From Pelagerythrobacter marinus (lineage in GTDB: Bacteria > Pseudomonadota > Alphaproteobacteria > Sphingomonadales > Sphingomonadaceae), in NCBI RefSeq assembly GCF_009827515.1, contig NZ_WTYO01000001.1, positions 601,501 through 665,500 of the forward strand: a DNA stretch of 64,000 nucleotides, given 5' to 3'. The position numbers and the translations under genes are program-made. The notes under the pieces are model-generated. The model saw only the letters and a list, made by a program, of their open reading frames with translations, did no database searches and was not told the DNA's origin. Below, piece by piece: positions 22,557 to 30,507 of this stretch (its first letter is position 1; the number at the start of each line of letters is the position of its first letter).

Positions 22557-22868
22557 CTACCCTATCTGTTTTCGGGAGTCAAGTATATAATTCCCTTCAA
22601 TAGCATCCCATGCAGACTGGATGCACTCTCCGTCAGCTTCGTTGGGAACGGGCCAGTCAGCGGGGATTTGTGGACCACCATCCTGTAAGCATTCAGCCGG
22701 TATAAGAAGTGCGAGTTCCTCTTTCGCGCATTGGAGTGCCGCTGCCGACTCCCGCAACGCCGCTGCCTGAGCTTCGATGCGATCACACAGTTCGTCAATC
22801 GTTACGCTGTGCGGATCGTCCTGGCCGCTCGCCAGAAAGCGGGCGCGCTCTACCAGTTTATCCTTCAT
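22557..22868 (-). pseudogene. Phage gene interrupted by the IS1595 element (5' part)
   Basis: Codons 1-91 (MKDKLVERARFLASG ... SAWDAIE) are phage sequence; the frame then runs 12 codons into the insertion element and stops at 22557. The real 3' end is at 20,724-20,765. The uninterrupted product is a 104-residue helical protein with two predicted coiled stretches (IEAQAAALRESAAALQCAKEE). A truncated product of nearly equal length (103 residues) is still made, so function may not be fully lost. Confidence 0.8.
22577..22595 (+). repeat. IS1595 terminal inverted repeat, right
   Basis: Exact reverse complement of the left terminal repeat; the adjoining TTCAATAG at 22,596-22,603 is the second target-duplication copy. 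Confidence 0.93.
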
Positions 22869-22869
22869 G

Positions 22870-23280
22870 TCAGTTATCCTTCTTGCTGGGGGAGAGGCGG
22901 GCGATCTCGGCGCGCAATTGCTCGTTCTCTCGATTGAGTTCTTTGTTGCGGGCCTTGGCCTTGGTGAGCGCCTCCTGGAGTGTGCCAAGCTGCCTCGCCT
23001 GTCGCTTGGCCTTCTGCTTGAAGGATTCATCCGCCGGAGCTTCGTCCAACTGGGCGAGGCGGTTCTTGATCCACAGGATCGACAGGCGCGTGAAACCGAG
23101 CTTCCTGGCGACCCCGATCCCGCCGCCGGTCCCGGACATGGCCTTCTTCATCTCCGTAAGCTCAGCGGCCTGCGCGGATTGCTCCCGCAACCATCCCTGT
23201 AGAACGTCGGGATCGCTTTCCTGCTCGACAGTTTCTCGGTCGAGTTCTTCAACGTCGAGGGGTTCGAAATATACGTTCAT
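22870..23280 (-). CDS. Phage protein with C-terminal coiled coil
   Basis: A 136-residue protein. ATG at 23280 (MNVYFEPLDVEELDRETVE) is chosen over an upstream ATG at 23367 because the intervening translation looks like non-coding sequence. The N-terminal third is acidic, the middle has RKLGFTRLSILWIKNRLAQ, and the last 45 residues are a heptad coiled coil (ARNKELNRENEQLRAEIARL). It immediately precedes the IS-interrupted gene. Function unknown. Confidence 0.65.
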   Translation of the reverse strand: MNVYFEPLDVEELDRETVEQESDPDVLQGWLREQSAQAAELTEMKKAMSGTGGGIGVARKLGFTRLSILWIKNRLAQLDEAPADESFKQKAKRQARQLGTLQEALTKAKARNKELNRENEQLRAEIARLSPSKKDN

Positions 23281-23288
23281 GTCGGGCC

Positions 23289-23477
23289 TCAAAAGATGCA
23301 GGCGTGCAGGGCGCGCCGGTTGGTCGGAAGCCGCGATACGGACAGCGGCCCGGCAAGCAGTAGCCACCCCTTTTGCCCGACCAAGCGGACGAACCGCGGT
23401 CGATGAAGCGCGCTCATGAAGGCGATGACCACGCCTGCGAAGCCGAACTGGAAGCCGGTGATTTTAAGTTTAGCCAT
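23289..23477 (-). CDS. Small hydrophobic phage protein at the prophage edge
   Basis: A 62-residue protein with two moderately hydrophobic segments (FGFAGVVIAFMSAL and GWLLLAGPLSV) separated by basic residues. ATG at 23477 has an AGATAGGAAA site upstream. It is the gene nearest the right attachment site. Function unknown. Confidence 0.5.
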   Translation of the reverse strand: MAKLKITGFQFGFAGVVIAFMSALHRPRFVRLVGQKGWLLLAGPLSVSRLPTNRRALHACIF

Positions 23478-23520
23478 GTTTCCTATCTCCATTGCTAGAG
23501 GGAAGGCGGGCGCAGAAAAG

Positions 23521-23539
23521 TGGTCCGCGATTGGTCCGC
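23521..23539 (+). repeat. Direct repeat TGGTCCGC x2 next to the attachment site
   Basis: TGGTCCGC at 23,521-23,528 and again at 23,532-23,539, 11 bp apart (one helical turn) in the last 150 bp of the prophage. This is the spacing and position of arm-type integrase binding sites; the role is inferred. Confidence 0.45.
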
Positions 23540-23585
23540 AAATGCTCGTTTGTTCTGCATTGAATCCCGCCTTGTTCTCGCGACG

Positions 23586-23599
23586 TTGGACAGGTCCAA
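23586..23599. repeat. Perfect palindrome TTGGACAGGTCCAA
   Basis: Six-base arms around AG, 20 bp inside the prophage from the half-tRNA. Possibly a site for integrase or excisionase. Confidence 0.5.
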
Positions 23600-23618
23600 G
23601 GCGAAAAGGCGGCTGTCT

Positions 23619-23661
23619 TCTCGGTGTAAACGAGATGCTCTACCAACTGAGCTAACCGCCC
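23619..23661 (-). pseudogene. 5' half of tRNA-Val(TAC) at the right prophage junction (attR)
   Basis: On the minus strand the acceptor 5' strand GGGCGGT, a normal D arm (TAGCTCAGTTGGTAGAGCA) and the anticodon arm TCTCG-TTTACAC-CGAGA (anticodon TAC, Val) are intact. The following sequence (AGACAGCCGCC...) provides neither a T arm nor the 3' acceptor strand ACCGCCC. The break at the anticodon arm marks the probable recombination point of the prophage. The complete gene or the missing 3' half should be at the left prophage end. Confidence 0.75.
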
Positions 23662-23760
23662 CACGGGAGCGCCAGCACATAGCGCGCATGGCCGGATAAT
23701 CAATCGCCCGCGGCGCATGGGCATTGGCGGCGCGGCGCGGCGGCGCTAGGGCGCGCGGAC

Positions 23761-24741
23761 ATGAGCCAACCGCACATTCGCATCCTGGCCACCGGCGGCA
23801 CGATCGCGGGCATCGCCGGCTCCGCGATCAAGCACGAATATCGCGCGGGCGAGATCGGGATCGACGAATACCTGGAGAAGGCCGGCGGCCTGGGGCTGGG
23901 GGCGGAGCTTTCGGGCACGCAGATCGCCAACATCGATTCGGCCAATATCGGCCCGGCGGTGTGGGACGCGCTTCACGCGGCGGCCCAGGGCGCGTTGGCC
24001 GAGGACGATTGCCACGGCGTGATCGTCACCCACGGCACCGATACGCTGGAGGAAACCGCCTTCCTGCTCGACCAGGTCCTGCCCGCGCACAAGCCGGTGG
24101 TGGTCGTGGGCGCCATGCGACCGGCCGATGCCGTCGGCTATGACGGCCTGCGCAATTTCGCCAATGCGGTGCGCGTCGCCAGCGATCCGCAGGCGGCGGG
24201 GCGCGGCGTTCTGGTGGTGATGGGCGACCGTGTCTTCGCCGCGCGCGACGTGTACAAGGTCCGCACCCGGGGCACCGAGGCTTTTCGCGGCTTTCCGCGC
24301 GAATCGGTCGCCCTGGTGACGCCCGCCTCGCTCGAATGGTTCGGCGCCCCCTGGCGCAACGGGACCGGCGCGGCCTTTCGGTGGACGGCGGACCTGCCCG
24401 AAGTCGCGATCGTCTACGTCCATGCCGGTCTCGATGCCGAGGCCCTGCGGCGACAGGTCGGGCCGGGCACGCGCGGGGTGGTGATCGCCGGCGTCGGCGA
24501 AGGGAACATGCCCGATGCCGTGCGGGGCGAACTCGCGAAACTGGCCAGAGAGGGTGTCCGCGTGGTCCGGTCGAGCCGCGCGGACGAGGGGCTGGTGGAC
24601 CGCGAGCCGGCCGACGACAAGCGCGGTTTCGTCGCCGCGCGGGCGCTCAACCCGCAGAAGGCGCGCATCCTGCTGCAACTGCTGCTGGCGAGCGGGCAAG
24701 GCGATCCCGCGGCCATCCAGCGCGCCTTCGACGGCGGCTAG
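23761..24741 (+). CDS. L-asparaginase
   Basis: A 326-residue enzyme converting asparagine to aspartate and ammonia. LATGGTIAG at residues 9-17 contains the nucleophilic Thr, and VTHGTDTLEETAF at 89-101 is the second conserved signature with Thr, Asp and, later, a Lys. No signal peptide is present, so it is probably cytoplasmic, though the sequence does not decide between the type I and type II subfamilies. It is the first chromosomal gene after the prophage. Confidence 0.92.
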   Translation: MSQPHIRILATGGTIAGIAGSAIKHEYRAGEIGIDEYLEKAGGLGLGAELSGTQIANIDSANIGPAVWDALHAAAQGALAEDDCHGVIVTHGTDTLEETAFLLDQVLPAHKPVVVVGAMRPADAVGYDGLRNFANAVRVASDPQAAGRGVLVVMGDRVFAARDVYKVRTRGTEAFRGFPRESVALVTPASLEWFGAPWRNGTGAAFRWTADLPEVAIVYVHAGLDAEALRRQVGPGTRGVVIAGVGEGNMPDAVRGELAKLAREGVRVVRSSRADEGLVDREPADDKRGFVAARALNPQKARILLQLLLASGQGDPAAIQRAFDGG

Positions 24742-24766
24742 CCTCCCCGCCGGGCGGGCGGGGAGG
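24742..24766. terminator. GC-rich hairpin between convergent genes
   Basis: CCTCCCCGCC pairs with GGCGGGGAGG directly after the asparaginase stop and before the stop of the facing gene. There is no T-run, so factor-independent termination would be weak; it may act for both strands. Confidence 0.45.
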
Positions 24767-24780
24767 GCACGGTGCGCGGA

Positions 24781-25899
24781 TCAGCCGTGCGGCGTGACCA
24801 GGTATTTCTCGCCGGTCTTCATCTGGCGATAGTCGAGGATCGCGTCCCTCGTCAGCATCCCTTCGAGATCGACCTTGGTCTTGTAATGGCTGGCGAAAGT
24901 CGTGGTGAGGTTGTCGAGCACGCGCTTGCGCATCCGCATCACCGTTTCCATCCCCGCGTTCTGCAGGAACGGCGTCAGCAGCCAGCCCGATAGCGTCCAG
25001 CCGAAGCCGTAGCTGGGCGTCAGCGTGGTCGGCCCGAAGTCGAGGCGGCCGTAGATGAACATGCGCTTCTGCTGGTTGGAGCCATAGCGCGAGTATTCGC
25101 TCATCTTGCCGACCGCGACCTGCTCCATCGCCTTGAAGCAGGTATCGACCATCTTGCCGCCGCCGATCGGGTCGAAGCCGTAGAAGGCATCGGTCTCGTC
25201 GATCGCTGCCTTGAGCTGTTCGAGGAAGTCGTCGTCCGACGAGTTCACGACATGCGTCGCACCTTGGTCCTTGAGCAGCTTCGCCTGCTCGTCCTTGCGG
25301 ACGATGTTGACGAGGCCCATGCCGTCTTCGAGGCAGATGCGGTTGAGCATCTGGCCGAGGTTCGACGCGCCGACGGTGTGCAGGATCGCCTTCTGGCCAT
25401 CCATCCTGGCGTTTTCGACGAAGCCCAGCGCGGTCATCGGATTGACGAAGCTGGATGCGCCCGCCTCGGCGCTGTGATCGCCCAGCGGCAGGCACATCGC
25501 AGCATCGGCAATCGCATATTCGGAGAAGGCGGTGCCGGGCACGCAGGCGACGCGCTGGCCCATCAGCGCCTTTGCCATGTCGCTGTCGCCGGTGGCCACG
25601 ACGGTGCCCGCACCCTCGTTGCCGGCGGGCAGGCGCTGGCCATGGCGGGCTTTCTGCCCCGAGTTGAACGGCTCGGGCATCTTGGCGACGACTTTGCCTG
25701 GCGAATAGTCGGCATTCTCGAAATCGGCCGCGCCGGTCAGGATCGCGAGGTCCGACGGGTTGATCGGCGCGGCTTCCATCTTGACCAGCACCTGGTTGCC
25801 GGTGGGATCGGGAAACTCGCTCTGCGCGATCTCGACGGTCAGCGTACCGTCGCTTTCAAGAGTGGTGAAAAGCTGTTTGCCCGTGGTCGTCATCTGCAT
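24781..25899 (-). CDS. Zinc-type alcohol dehydrogenase/quinone reductase family (MDR) protein
   Basis: A 372-residue medium-chain dehydrogenase/reductase. The N-terminal GroES-like half includes EAAPINPSDLAILTG and GNEGAGTVV, and the Rossmann half includes LHTVGASNLGQML. The Cys/His zinc ligands of classical alcohol dehydrogenases are not evident, so it is more likely a zinc-free NADPH:quinone/enoyl reductase type. Substrate unknown. It stands alone, convergent with the asparaginase gene. Confidence 0.8.
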   Translation of the reverse strand: MQMTTTGKQLFTTLESDGTLTVEIAQSEFPDPTGNQVLVKMEAAPINPSDLAILTGAADFENADYSPGKVVAKMPEPFNSGQKARHGQRLPAGNEGAGTVVATGDSDMAKALMGQRVACVPGTAFSEYAIADAAMCLPLGDHSAEAGASSFVNPMTALGFVENARMDGQKAILHTVGASNLGQMLNRICLEDGMGLVNIVRKDEQAKLLKDQGATHVVNSSDDDFLEQLKAAIDETDAFYGFDPIGGGKMVDTCFKAMEQVAVGKMSEYSRYGSNQQKRMFIYGRLDFGPTTLTPSYGFGWTLSGWLLTPFLQNAGMETVMRMRKRVLDNLTTTFASHYKTKVDLEGMLTRDAILDYRQMKTGEKYLVTPHG

Positions 25900-25974
25900 T
25901 CTCCCGCTTCGATCCTCGATCGATCGGGCCTATCGCTAAGCGCGAGAGAAGCGCTTGGCTAGGGTGTCGTTAGG

Positions 25975-26355
25975 TCAAGCATCGTTCGTCCTTTCCCGGG
26001 TGAGTTCTGCCATCACGATCATGATCGCCCAGACAGCAAGGGTCGGCTGGAGTTGCGGAACCTCTGCGCGTGCCACTCCAACCACTTCAAGCAGGAATGG
26101 GAGAAACACGATACTGGACGCGGTCGCCAATGCATAAAACAGGGTATATTCGGTCGATCCGAGATAAAGGATCATCACCACAACGAACGCGCTGATAAAC
26201 AGAAGACCTGCGAAATCGTGTGGCGGCAGGCCCTCGGCGCCGGCCAGGACGAACCCCAGGACCGCGCCAAAAACGATGTTTATTCCATTGATATTGGCGC
26301 GATACTCGCGCTCGGTAATTCTGAAGGTCAGTGGGATCTTGTACCACTTCGCCAT
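25975..26355 (-). CDS. Four-helix membrane protein of unknown function
   Basis: A 126-residue protein with four hydrophobic segments ([44 protein letters not shown] and [13 protein letters not shown]). The start lies 28 nt inside the truA 3' end, so it is co-transcribed with it. Base composition is visibly less GC-rich than the flanking genes, which may indicate later acquisition. Confidence 0.7.
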   Translation of the reverse strand: MAKWYKIPLTFRITEREYRANINGINIVFGAVLGFVLAGAEGLPPHDFAGLLFISAFVVVMILYLGSTEYTLFYALATASSIVFLPFLLEVVGVARAEVPQLQPTLAVWAIMIVMAELTRERTNDA

Positions 26356-27113
26356 GTCTCGTCCCCCGCGTTCGTGCCGTAGCTGGCACTAACGAAATAC
26401 AGGCCATGCGGCGGGGCATTCAATCCCAATTCCTGCCGGTCGCGAGCCTCGAGCGCGCGCGCGACCCGCTCCACCGGCCAGCGCCCCATGCCCACGAGCG
26501 CGAGGCAGCCGACCATCGAGCGGACCTGGTGGTGGAGGAAGCTGCGCGCTTCGGCCGCGATCGAAACCTCTTCGCCCGCGCGCCGCACGGCGAGGCGGTC
26601 GAGCGTCTTGACCGGGCTGGCGGCCTGGCAGTGAACCGAGCGGAACGTGGTGAAATCGTGCCGCCCGACCAGCGCCTGCGCCGCGCGATGCATCGCCTCG
26701 GCGTCGAGCGGCTGGGGCACCTGCCAGGCGCGGTTCCGCTCCAGCGTCAAGGGCGCGCGCCGGTTGACGATCCGGTATTCGTAAGCCCGCCCTGTGCAGG
26801 AAAAGCGCGCGTGCCAGTCGCCGGGCACGATCTCGCAGGCGGTGACCGCGATCGGATCGGGCCGGAGCAGCGCGTTCAGCGCCTCCATCAGCCGGAAGGG
26901 TTCGAACGGCTTTTCGATATCGACATGGCTGCGCATGGCCAGTGCGTGGACGCCGGTATCGGTCCGCCCGGCCGAATGCAGCGTCGCCTCCTCGCCGGTC
27001 ACGGCATGGACGGCGCGCTCGACCGATTCCTGCACGCTGGGGCCGTGCGGCTGGCGTTGCAGGCCCATGAACGGCGTGCCGTCGAACTCGAGGGTGAGGG
27101 CGAAGCGGGTCAT
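26328..27113 (-). CDS. truA: tRNA pseudouridine synthase A
   Basis: A 261-residue enzyme that makes pseudouridine at positions 38-40 of tRNA anticodon arms. [14 protein letters not shown] at residues 47-60 contains the catalytic Asp52, and [14 protein letters not shown] near the C-terminus is the second conserved block. Size is normal. Its ATG overlaps the hydrolase stop by 4 nt, and the fmt-hydrolase-truA order extends the common fmt-truA pairing. Confidence 0.95.
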   Translation of the reverse strand: MTRFALTLEFDGTPFMGLQRQPHGPSVQESVERAVHAVTGEEATLHSAGRTDTGVHALAMRSHVDIEKPFEPFRLMEALNALLRPDPIAVTACEIVPGDWHARFSCTGRAYEYRIVNRRAPLTLERNRAWQVPQPLDAEAMHRAAQALVGRHDFTTFRSVHCQAASPVKTLDRLAVRRAGEEVSIAAEARSFLHHQVRSMVGCLALVGMGRWPVERVARALEARDRQELGLNAPPHGLYFVSASYGTNAGDETWRSGTRSH

Positions 27114-28177
27114 GTCCCGGTGGCGGCGCGCTTCTCGGCCCGGGCCAGCGCCTGGAGCAGGCGCGGCTCGAACACCTCGGGCGCCTCGACCTGCGGCGAA
27201 TGGCCCAGATCGTCGAACGTCACCAGCGTCGCGGCGGGGAAACGCGGCGCGGCGGATTGGGCCAGGGCCGGGATCGCGTCCAGCCGCCGCTGCACCTCTT
27301 GCGGAGCCTGCCCCTTGCCGAACGTGGTCGTGTCGCGCATCCCGATCATCAAGGTTACTGGCATGGCGATGCCCTCGATGTGCTGCGCGATCGGCTGGGT
27401 CAGGATCATCTCGCTGGTCTTGGCCTGGGCATGGGCCACGGCGTCGCCGCTGGCATATTGGCCCGCCAGCATCCGCACCCAGCGATCGTAGCGCGGCTTC
27501 CAGTGGCCGTGATAGTAGGTTTCCAGCTGATAGCGGCGGATCGCCTCGTAATCCTTCGCCCGCTCCTGCGCGATCAATTGCGACAGGGGGACGTAGGGAA
27601 CACCCTCGGCCATGCGATCGGTCAGGCCGAGGGGGTTGATCAGCACGAGCTGCCGCGTCGCGTCCGGATAGGCATGGGCGAAATGCATCGCCAGCATCCC
27701 GCCAGTCGAATGGCCGACGATCGCGGCCTGCGCGATCCCCTGCCGCTCCATCAGCTTGCGCGTGAACGAGGCCAGCATGGCGAAGGTATATTGCGCCTCG
27801 CGCGGCTTGGACGACTTGCAGAAGCCGATCTGGTCGGGGATCAGCACGCGGTAGCCGGCGCCCAGCAGGGCCCGCGCCGTGTCCTCCCAGGTCGCGCCGC
27901 AGAAGTTCTTGCCGTGCAGCAGGACGACGCTGCGCCCGTTGGGCCTGTCGGGCGCCAGGTCCATGAAGGCCAGCTGCGCTTCGCGGTCCCCCACTTCGAC
28001 CGGCATCGTCTCGACCGGCCAAGGGTAGGCGAAGTATTCGAGATCGACGCCGTAGCGTTCGACCGCCGGGCCTGACTCAGACGGGCCGGGCTCGGCAGCG
28101 GTGGTCGCACCCGCCGGGGCGAGGCCGAGCGCAAGCGCAGCGAACAGAGTGAAACGGGCGATCGGCGTCCTGGTCAT
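27110..28177 (-). CDS. Exported alpha/beta hydrolase
   Basis: A 355-residue protein with a signal peptide ([18 protein letters not shown]) and the alpha/beta-hydrolase set: oxyanion HGKNF region, nucleophile elbow GHSTGG, and late Asp/His (MRDTTTF, LGHSP). It resembles esterases/epoxide-hydrolase-like proteins of the periplasm. Substrate unknown. It sits between fmt and truA. Confidence 0.85.
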   Translation of the reverse strand: MTRTPIARFTLFAALALGLAPAGATTAAEPGPSESGPAVERYGVDLEYFAYPWPVETMPVEVGDREAQLAFMDLAPDRPNGRSVVLLHGKNFCGATWEDTARALLGAGYRVLIPDQIGFCKSSKPREAQYTFAMLASFTRKLMERQGIAQAAIVGHSTGGMLAMHFAHAYPDATRQLVLINPLGLTDRMAEGVPYVPLSQLIAQERAKDYEAIRRYQLETYYHGHWKPRYDRWVRMLAGQYASGDAVAHAQAKTSEMILTQPIAQHIEGIAMPVTLMIGMRDTTTFGKGQAPQEVQRRLDAIPALAQSAAPRFPAATLVTFDDLGHSPQVEAPEVFEPRLLQALARAEKRAATGT

Positions 28178-28209
28178 CGGTCAGCTCCCGTGATCGTGCA
28201 GAGTGCGGG

Positions 28210-29115
28210 TCATTCCACCATCGTTCCCGCCGGCACGGCGCGGCCGCGCAGGAAGGCTGCGACGTCCATCGTCGGCTTGCCAGCGCGCTGGATGCGGGTG
28301 GGGCGCAACGCGGCATAGCCGCAGGCGATGGTGAGATCGTCGTCCAGCGTCACGCCCGGCTTGCCCTCGCGCGCGATGACATCTGCGGCGAGCAGCTTGA
28401 TCCGCTCCCCGCCCAGGGTGAACCACGCCCCGGGAAACGGGGCGAAGGCGCGCACCTGGCGCTCGATCGCCTCGGCATCGTGCGACCAGTCGACCCGGGC
28501 CTCCGCCTTGTCGATCTTGGGCGCGTGGGTGGCCATGGCATCGTCTTGCGGGACGGGTTGCAGGGCCGGCAGGTCGATCAGCGTGCCGACCATCAGCTGC
28601 GCGCCCATTTCGGCCAGCTCGGCGGTCAGCTCGCCCGCGGTCTTGCGCTCGACCGGGGTGCGCGCGGTCGCCAGCATCGGCCCGGTGTCGAGCCCGGCCT
28701 CCATCTGCATGATCGTGACGCCGGTAACCGCGTCGCCCGCCAGGATCGCGCGCTGGATCGGTGCTGCCCCGCGCCATTTCGGCAGCAGGCTGGCATGGAT
28801 GTTCAGGCACCCGCACGCCGGGATGTCGAGCACGGCCTGCGGCAGGATCAGCCCGTAGGCCGCGACCACCGCGACATCGGGCTTCGCCTCGGCCAGCGTG
28901 TCCTGCACGTCCTGCGGCTTCAGCGAGGCGGGGGAATGGACCGGGATGCCGAGCGTTTCCGCCTCGCGCTGGACCGGCGACGGCTGCAGCTTCCTGCCCC
29001 GGCCGGCCGGCCGCGGGGGCTGGGTATATGCGGCGGCGATCGTATGCCCGGCCGCGTGCAGCGCCTTCAGCGCCGGCACCGCGAAATCGGGCGTTCCCAT
29101 GAAGACGATGCGCAT
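28210..29115 (-). CDS. fmt: Methionyl-tRNA formyltransferase
   Basis: A 301-residue enzyme that formylates initiator Met-tRNA using 10-formyl-tetrahydrofolate. [16 protein letters not shown] opens the protein, [21 protein letters not shown] holds the catalytic Asn/His, and [11 protein letters not shown] holds the catalytic Asp. ATG at 29115 is selected because homologues begin with this exact motif. Divergent from recR; the deformylase gene lies close by. Confidence 0.95.
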   Translation of the reverse strand: MRIVFMGTPDFAVPALKALHAAGHTIAAAYTQPPRPAGRGRKLQPSPVQREAETLGIPVHSPASLKPQDVQDTLAEAKPDVAVVAAYGLILPQAVLDIPACGCLNIHASLLPKWRGAAPIQRAILAGDAVTGVTIMQMEAGLDTGPMLATARTPVERKTAGELTAELAEMGAQLMVGTLIDLPALQPVPQDDAMATHAPKIDKAEARVDWSHDAEAIERQVRAFAPFPGAWFTLGGERIKLLAADVIAREGKPGVTLDDDLTIACGYAALRPTRIQRAGKPTMDVAAFLRGRAVPAGTMVE

Positions 29116-29167
29116 AAGCGGGCGGGCCACCTTTCGTTGCGGACGCGCAGCCCCTATCTCCGCCCCC

Positions 29168-29764
29168 ATGGCATCGCAAGAGATCGAGAACCTGGCATCG
29201 GCGCTCGCGCGGCTGCCCGGGCTCGGCCCGCGCTCGGCGCGGCGCGCGGTGCTGTGGCTGGTCAAGCGCCGCGAAACCGCGCTGGAGCAATTGCTCGCCG
29301 CGATGGCCGAGGTGAAGGACAAGCTCGTCGAATGCCCGGTGTGCGGCAATATCGATACCCGCGCGCCCTGCGGGATCTGCGCCGATCACCGCCGCGACGC
29401 GCGCTCCATCTGCGTGGTCGAGGACGTGTCCGATCTCTGGGCGCTCGACCGGGCGAAGCTGTTCACGGGCAAGTACCACGTGCTCGGCGGGCGGCTGTCG
29501 GCGCTCGACGGCGTGCGGCCGGAAGACCTGACGATCGGCGCGCTGCTTGAACGCGTGCGCGAAGGCGGGGTGGACGAGATCGTCCTGGCGATGAACGCCA
29601 CGCTCGAAGGGCAGACGACGGCCCATTACATCGCCGAACGGCTGGAGGACCTGCCGGTGCGCGTGACCCAGCTCGCCCATGGCCTGCCGGTGGGCGGGGA
29701 GCTGGACTATCTCGACGAGGGCACGCTGGCCCAGGCCCTGCGCGCGCGGCGCCCGGTGGGGTAA
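29168..29764 (+). CDS. recR: Recombination mediator protein RecR
   Basis: A 198-residue protein acting with RecF/RecO to load RecA at gaps. It has a helix-hairpin-helix at the N-terminus ([14 protein letters not shown]), a four-cysteine zinc finger (CPVCGNID...CGIC) at about residues 57-74 and a Toprim domain with [11 protein letters not shown] and later EIVLAMNAT. Full length. It faces away from fmt and is followed by def. Confidence 0.95.
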   Translation: MASQEIENLASALARLPGLGPRSARRAVLWLVKRRETALEQLLAAMAEVKDKLVECPVCGNIDTRAPCGICADHRRDARSICVVEDVSDLWALDRAKLFTGKYHVLGGRLSALDGVRPEDLTIGALLERVREGGVDEIVLAMNATLEGQTTAHYIAERLEDLPVRVTQLAHGLPVGGELDYLDEGTLAQALRARRPVG

Positions 29765-29806
29765 CCCTCACTTGAGATTTGCCGGGCGGCGCACTATTTC
29801 CCCGCC

Positions 29807-30373
29807 ATGGCTATTCGCGAAATCCTGGAAGTGCCGGACCCCCGGCTCAAGGTCGTGTCCGAACCGGTGACCGAGTTCGACGACGAGTTGAAAACGCTGG
29901 TCGAGGACATGTTCGACACGATGTACGACGCGCCGGGCATCGGCCTGGCCGCGATCCAGGTCGGCGTGCCCAAACGGGTGCTGGTGATCGACCTGCAGCC
30001 GGAAGACCCGGACGCGGAGCCCGAGGTCTGCGACCACGGTGGGCACCAGCACACGCACCAGCCGACGATCCGGGAACCGCGCGTCTTCATCAATCCCGAG
30101 ATCCTCGATCCGGCGGAAGAACTGGCAACGTACCAGGAAGGCTGCCTCTCGGTCCCCGAGATCTACGCCGACGTCGATCGCCCGGCGACCTGCCGCGTGC
30201 GGTGGCAGGACCTGGAAGGCAATGTCCACGAAGAAGCGATGGAGGGGCTGATGGCCACCTGCATCCAGCACGAGATGGACCACCTCGAAGGCATCCTGTT
30301 CATCGACCACCTCAGCCGGCTGAAGCGGCAGATGGCGCTCAAGAAGCTGCAGAAACTGCGCCAGGCAGCCTAG
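29807..30373 (+). CDS. def: Peptide deformylase
   Basis: A 188-residue metalloenzyme removing the N-formyl group from new proteins. All three motifs are present: GIGLAAIQVGV, EGCLSVPE (metal Cys) and CIQHEMDHLEG (two metal His and catalytic Glu). A short insertion with several His (GGHQHTHQPT) around residue 75 is unusual but lies in a variable loop. Confidence 0.95.
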   Translation: MAIREILEVPDPRLKVVSEPVTEFDDELKTLVEDMFDTMYDAPGIGLAAIQVGVPKRVLVIDLQPEDPDAEPEVCDHGGHQHTHQPTIREPRVFINPEILDPAEELATYQEGCLSVPEIYADVDRPATCRVRWQDLEGNVHEEAMEGLMATCIQHEMDHLEGILFIDHLSRLKRQMALKKLQKLRQAA

Positions 30374-30507
30374 GCCGGCGGGTTCGACGCCCGGGGCGCC
30401 TGCGCGCCGCCTGCACGCCAGCTGCGCGACGCTTGGGCAAGGCTCTGCCTGTGGGTTCCCGGCAGGCGCCTCTGGCGTTCCCTCTCCGTTCCGCGTAATG
30501 GGCGGGC

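Larger units (their letters stand above)
20774..22595 (-). mobile_element. IS1595-family insertion element with passenger genes (1,822 bp)
   Basis: The element is delimited by perfect 19-bp terminal inverted repeats: GGGAATTATATACTTGACT at the left end and its reverse complement at the right end. It is flanked by the direct repeat TTCAATAG. Inside, four minus-strand genes follow one another with 1- to 4-nt overlaps: an unknown 116-residue protein, the transposase, a 103-residue protein and a 43-residue basic peptide. The perfect ends and duplication indicate a recent, intact insertion into a small phage gene. Confidence 0.93.
1..23661. mobile_element. Prophage, right-hand portion (podovirus-like)
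   Basis: A continuous block of phage genes fills this stretch: portal, scaffold, coat, adaptor, internal virion proteins, tailspike, endolysin, holin and spanins on the plus strand, then small unknown genes on the minus strand. Ordinary chromosomal genes begin right after it, at the asparaginase gene. The right boundary is placed in a truncated tRNA-Val gene at 23,619-23,661. The left boundary, integrase, repressor, terminase and replication genes are outside the window. The late genes look intact, so the prophage may be functional apart from one small gene interrupted by an insertion sequence. Confidence 0.9.

Noticed and set aside
23495-23689. 64-codon minus-strand ORF across the prophage junction
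   Set aside because: Its N-terminal part (GAVSSVGRAS...) is a translation of the tRNA-Val half and no ribosome site is present; it is a chance frame.
26328-28022. 564-codon minus-strand frame
   Set aside because: Only its C-terminal 261 codons are truA; the rest is a GC-rich shadow frame of the alpha/beta hydrolase gene.
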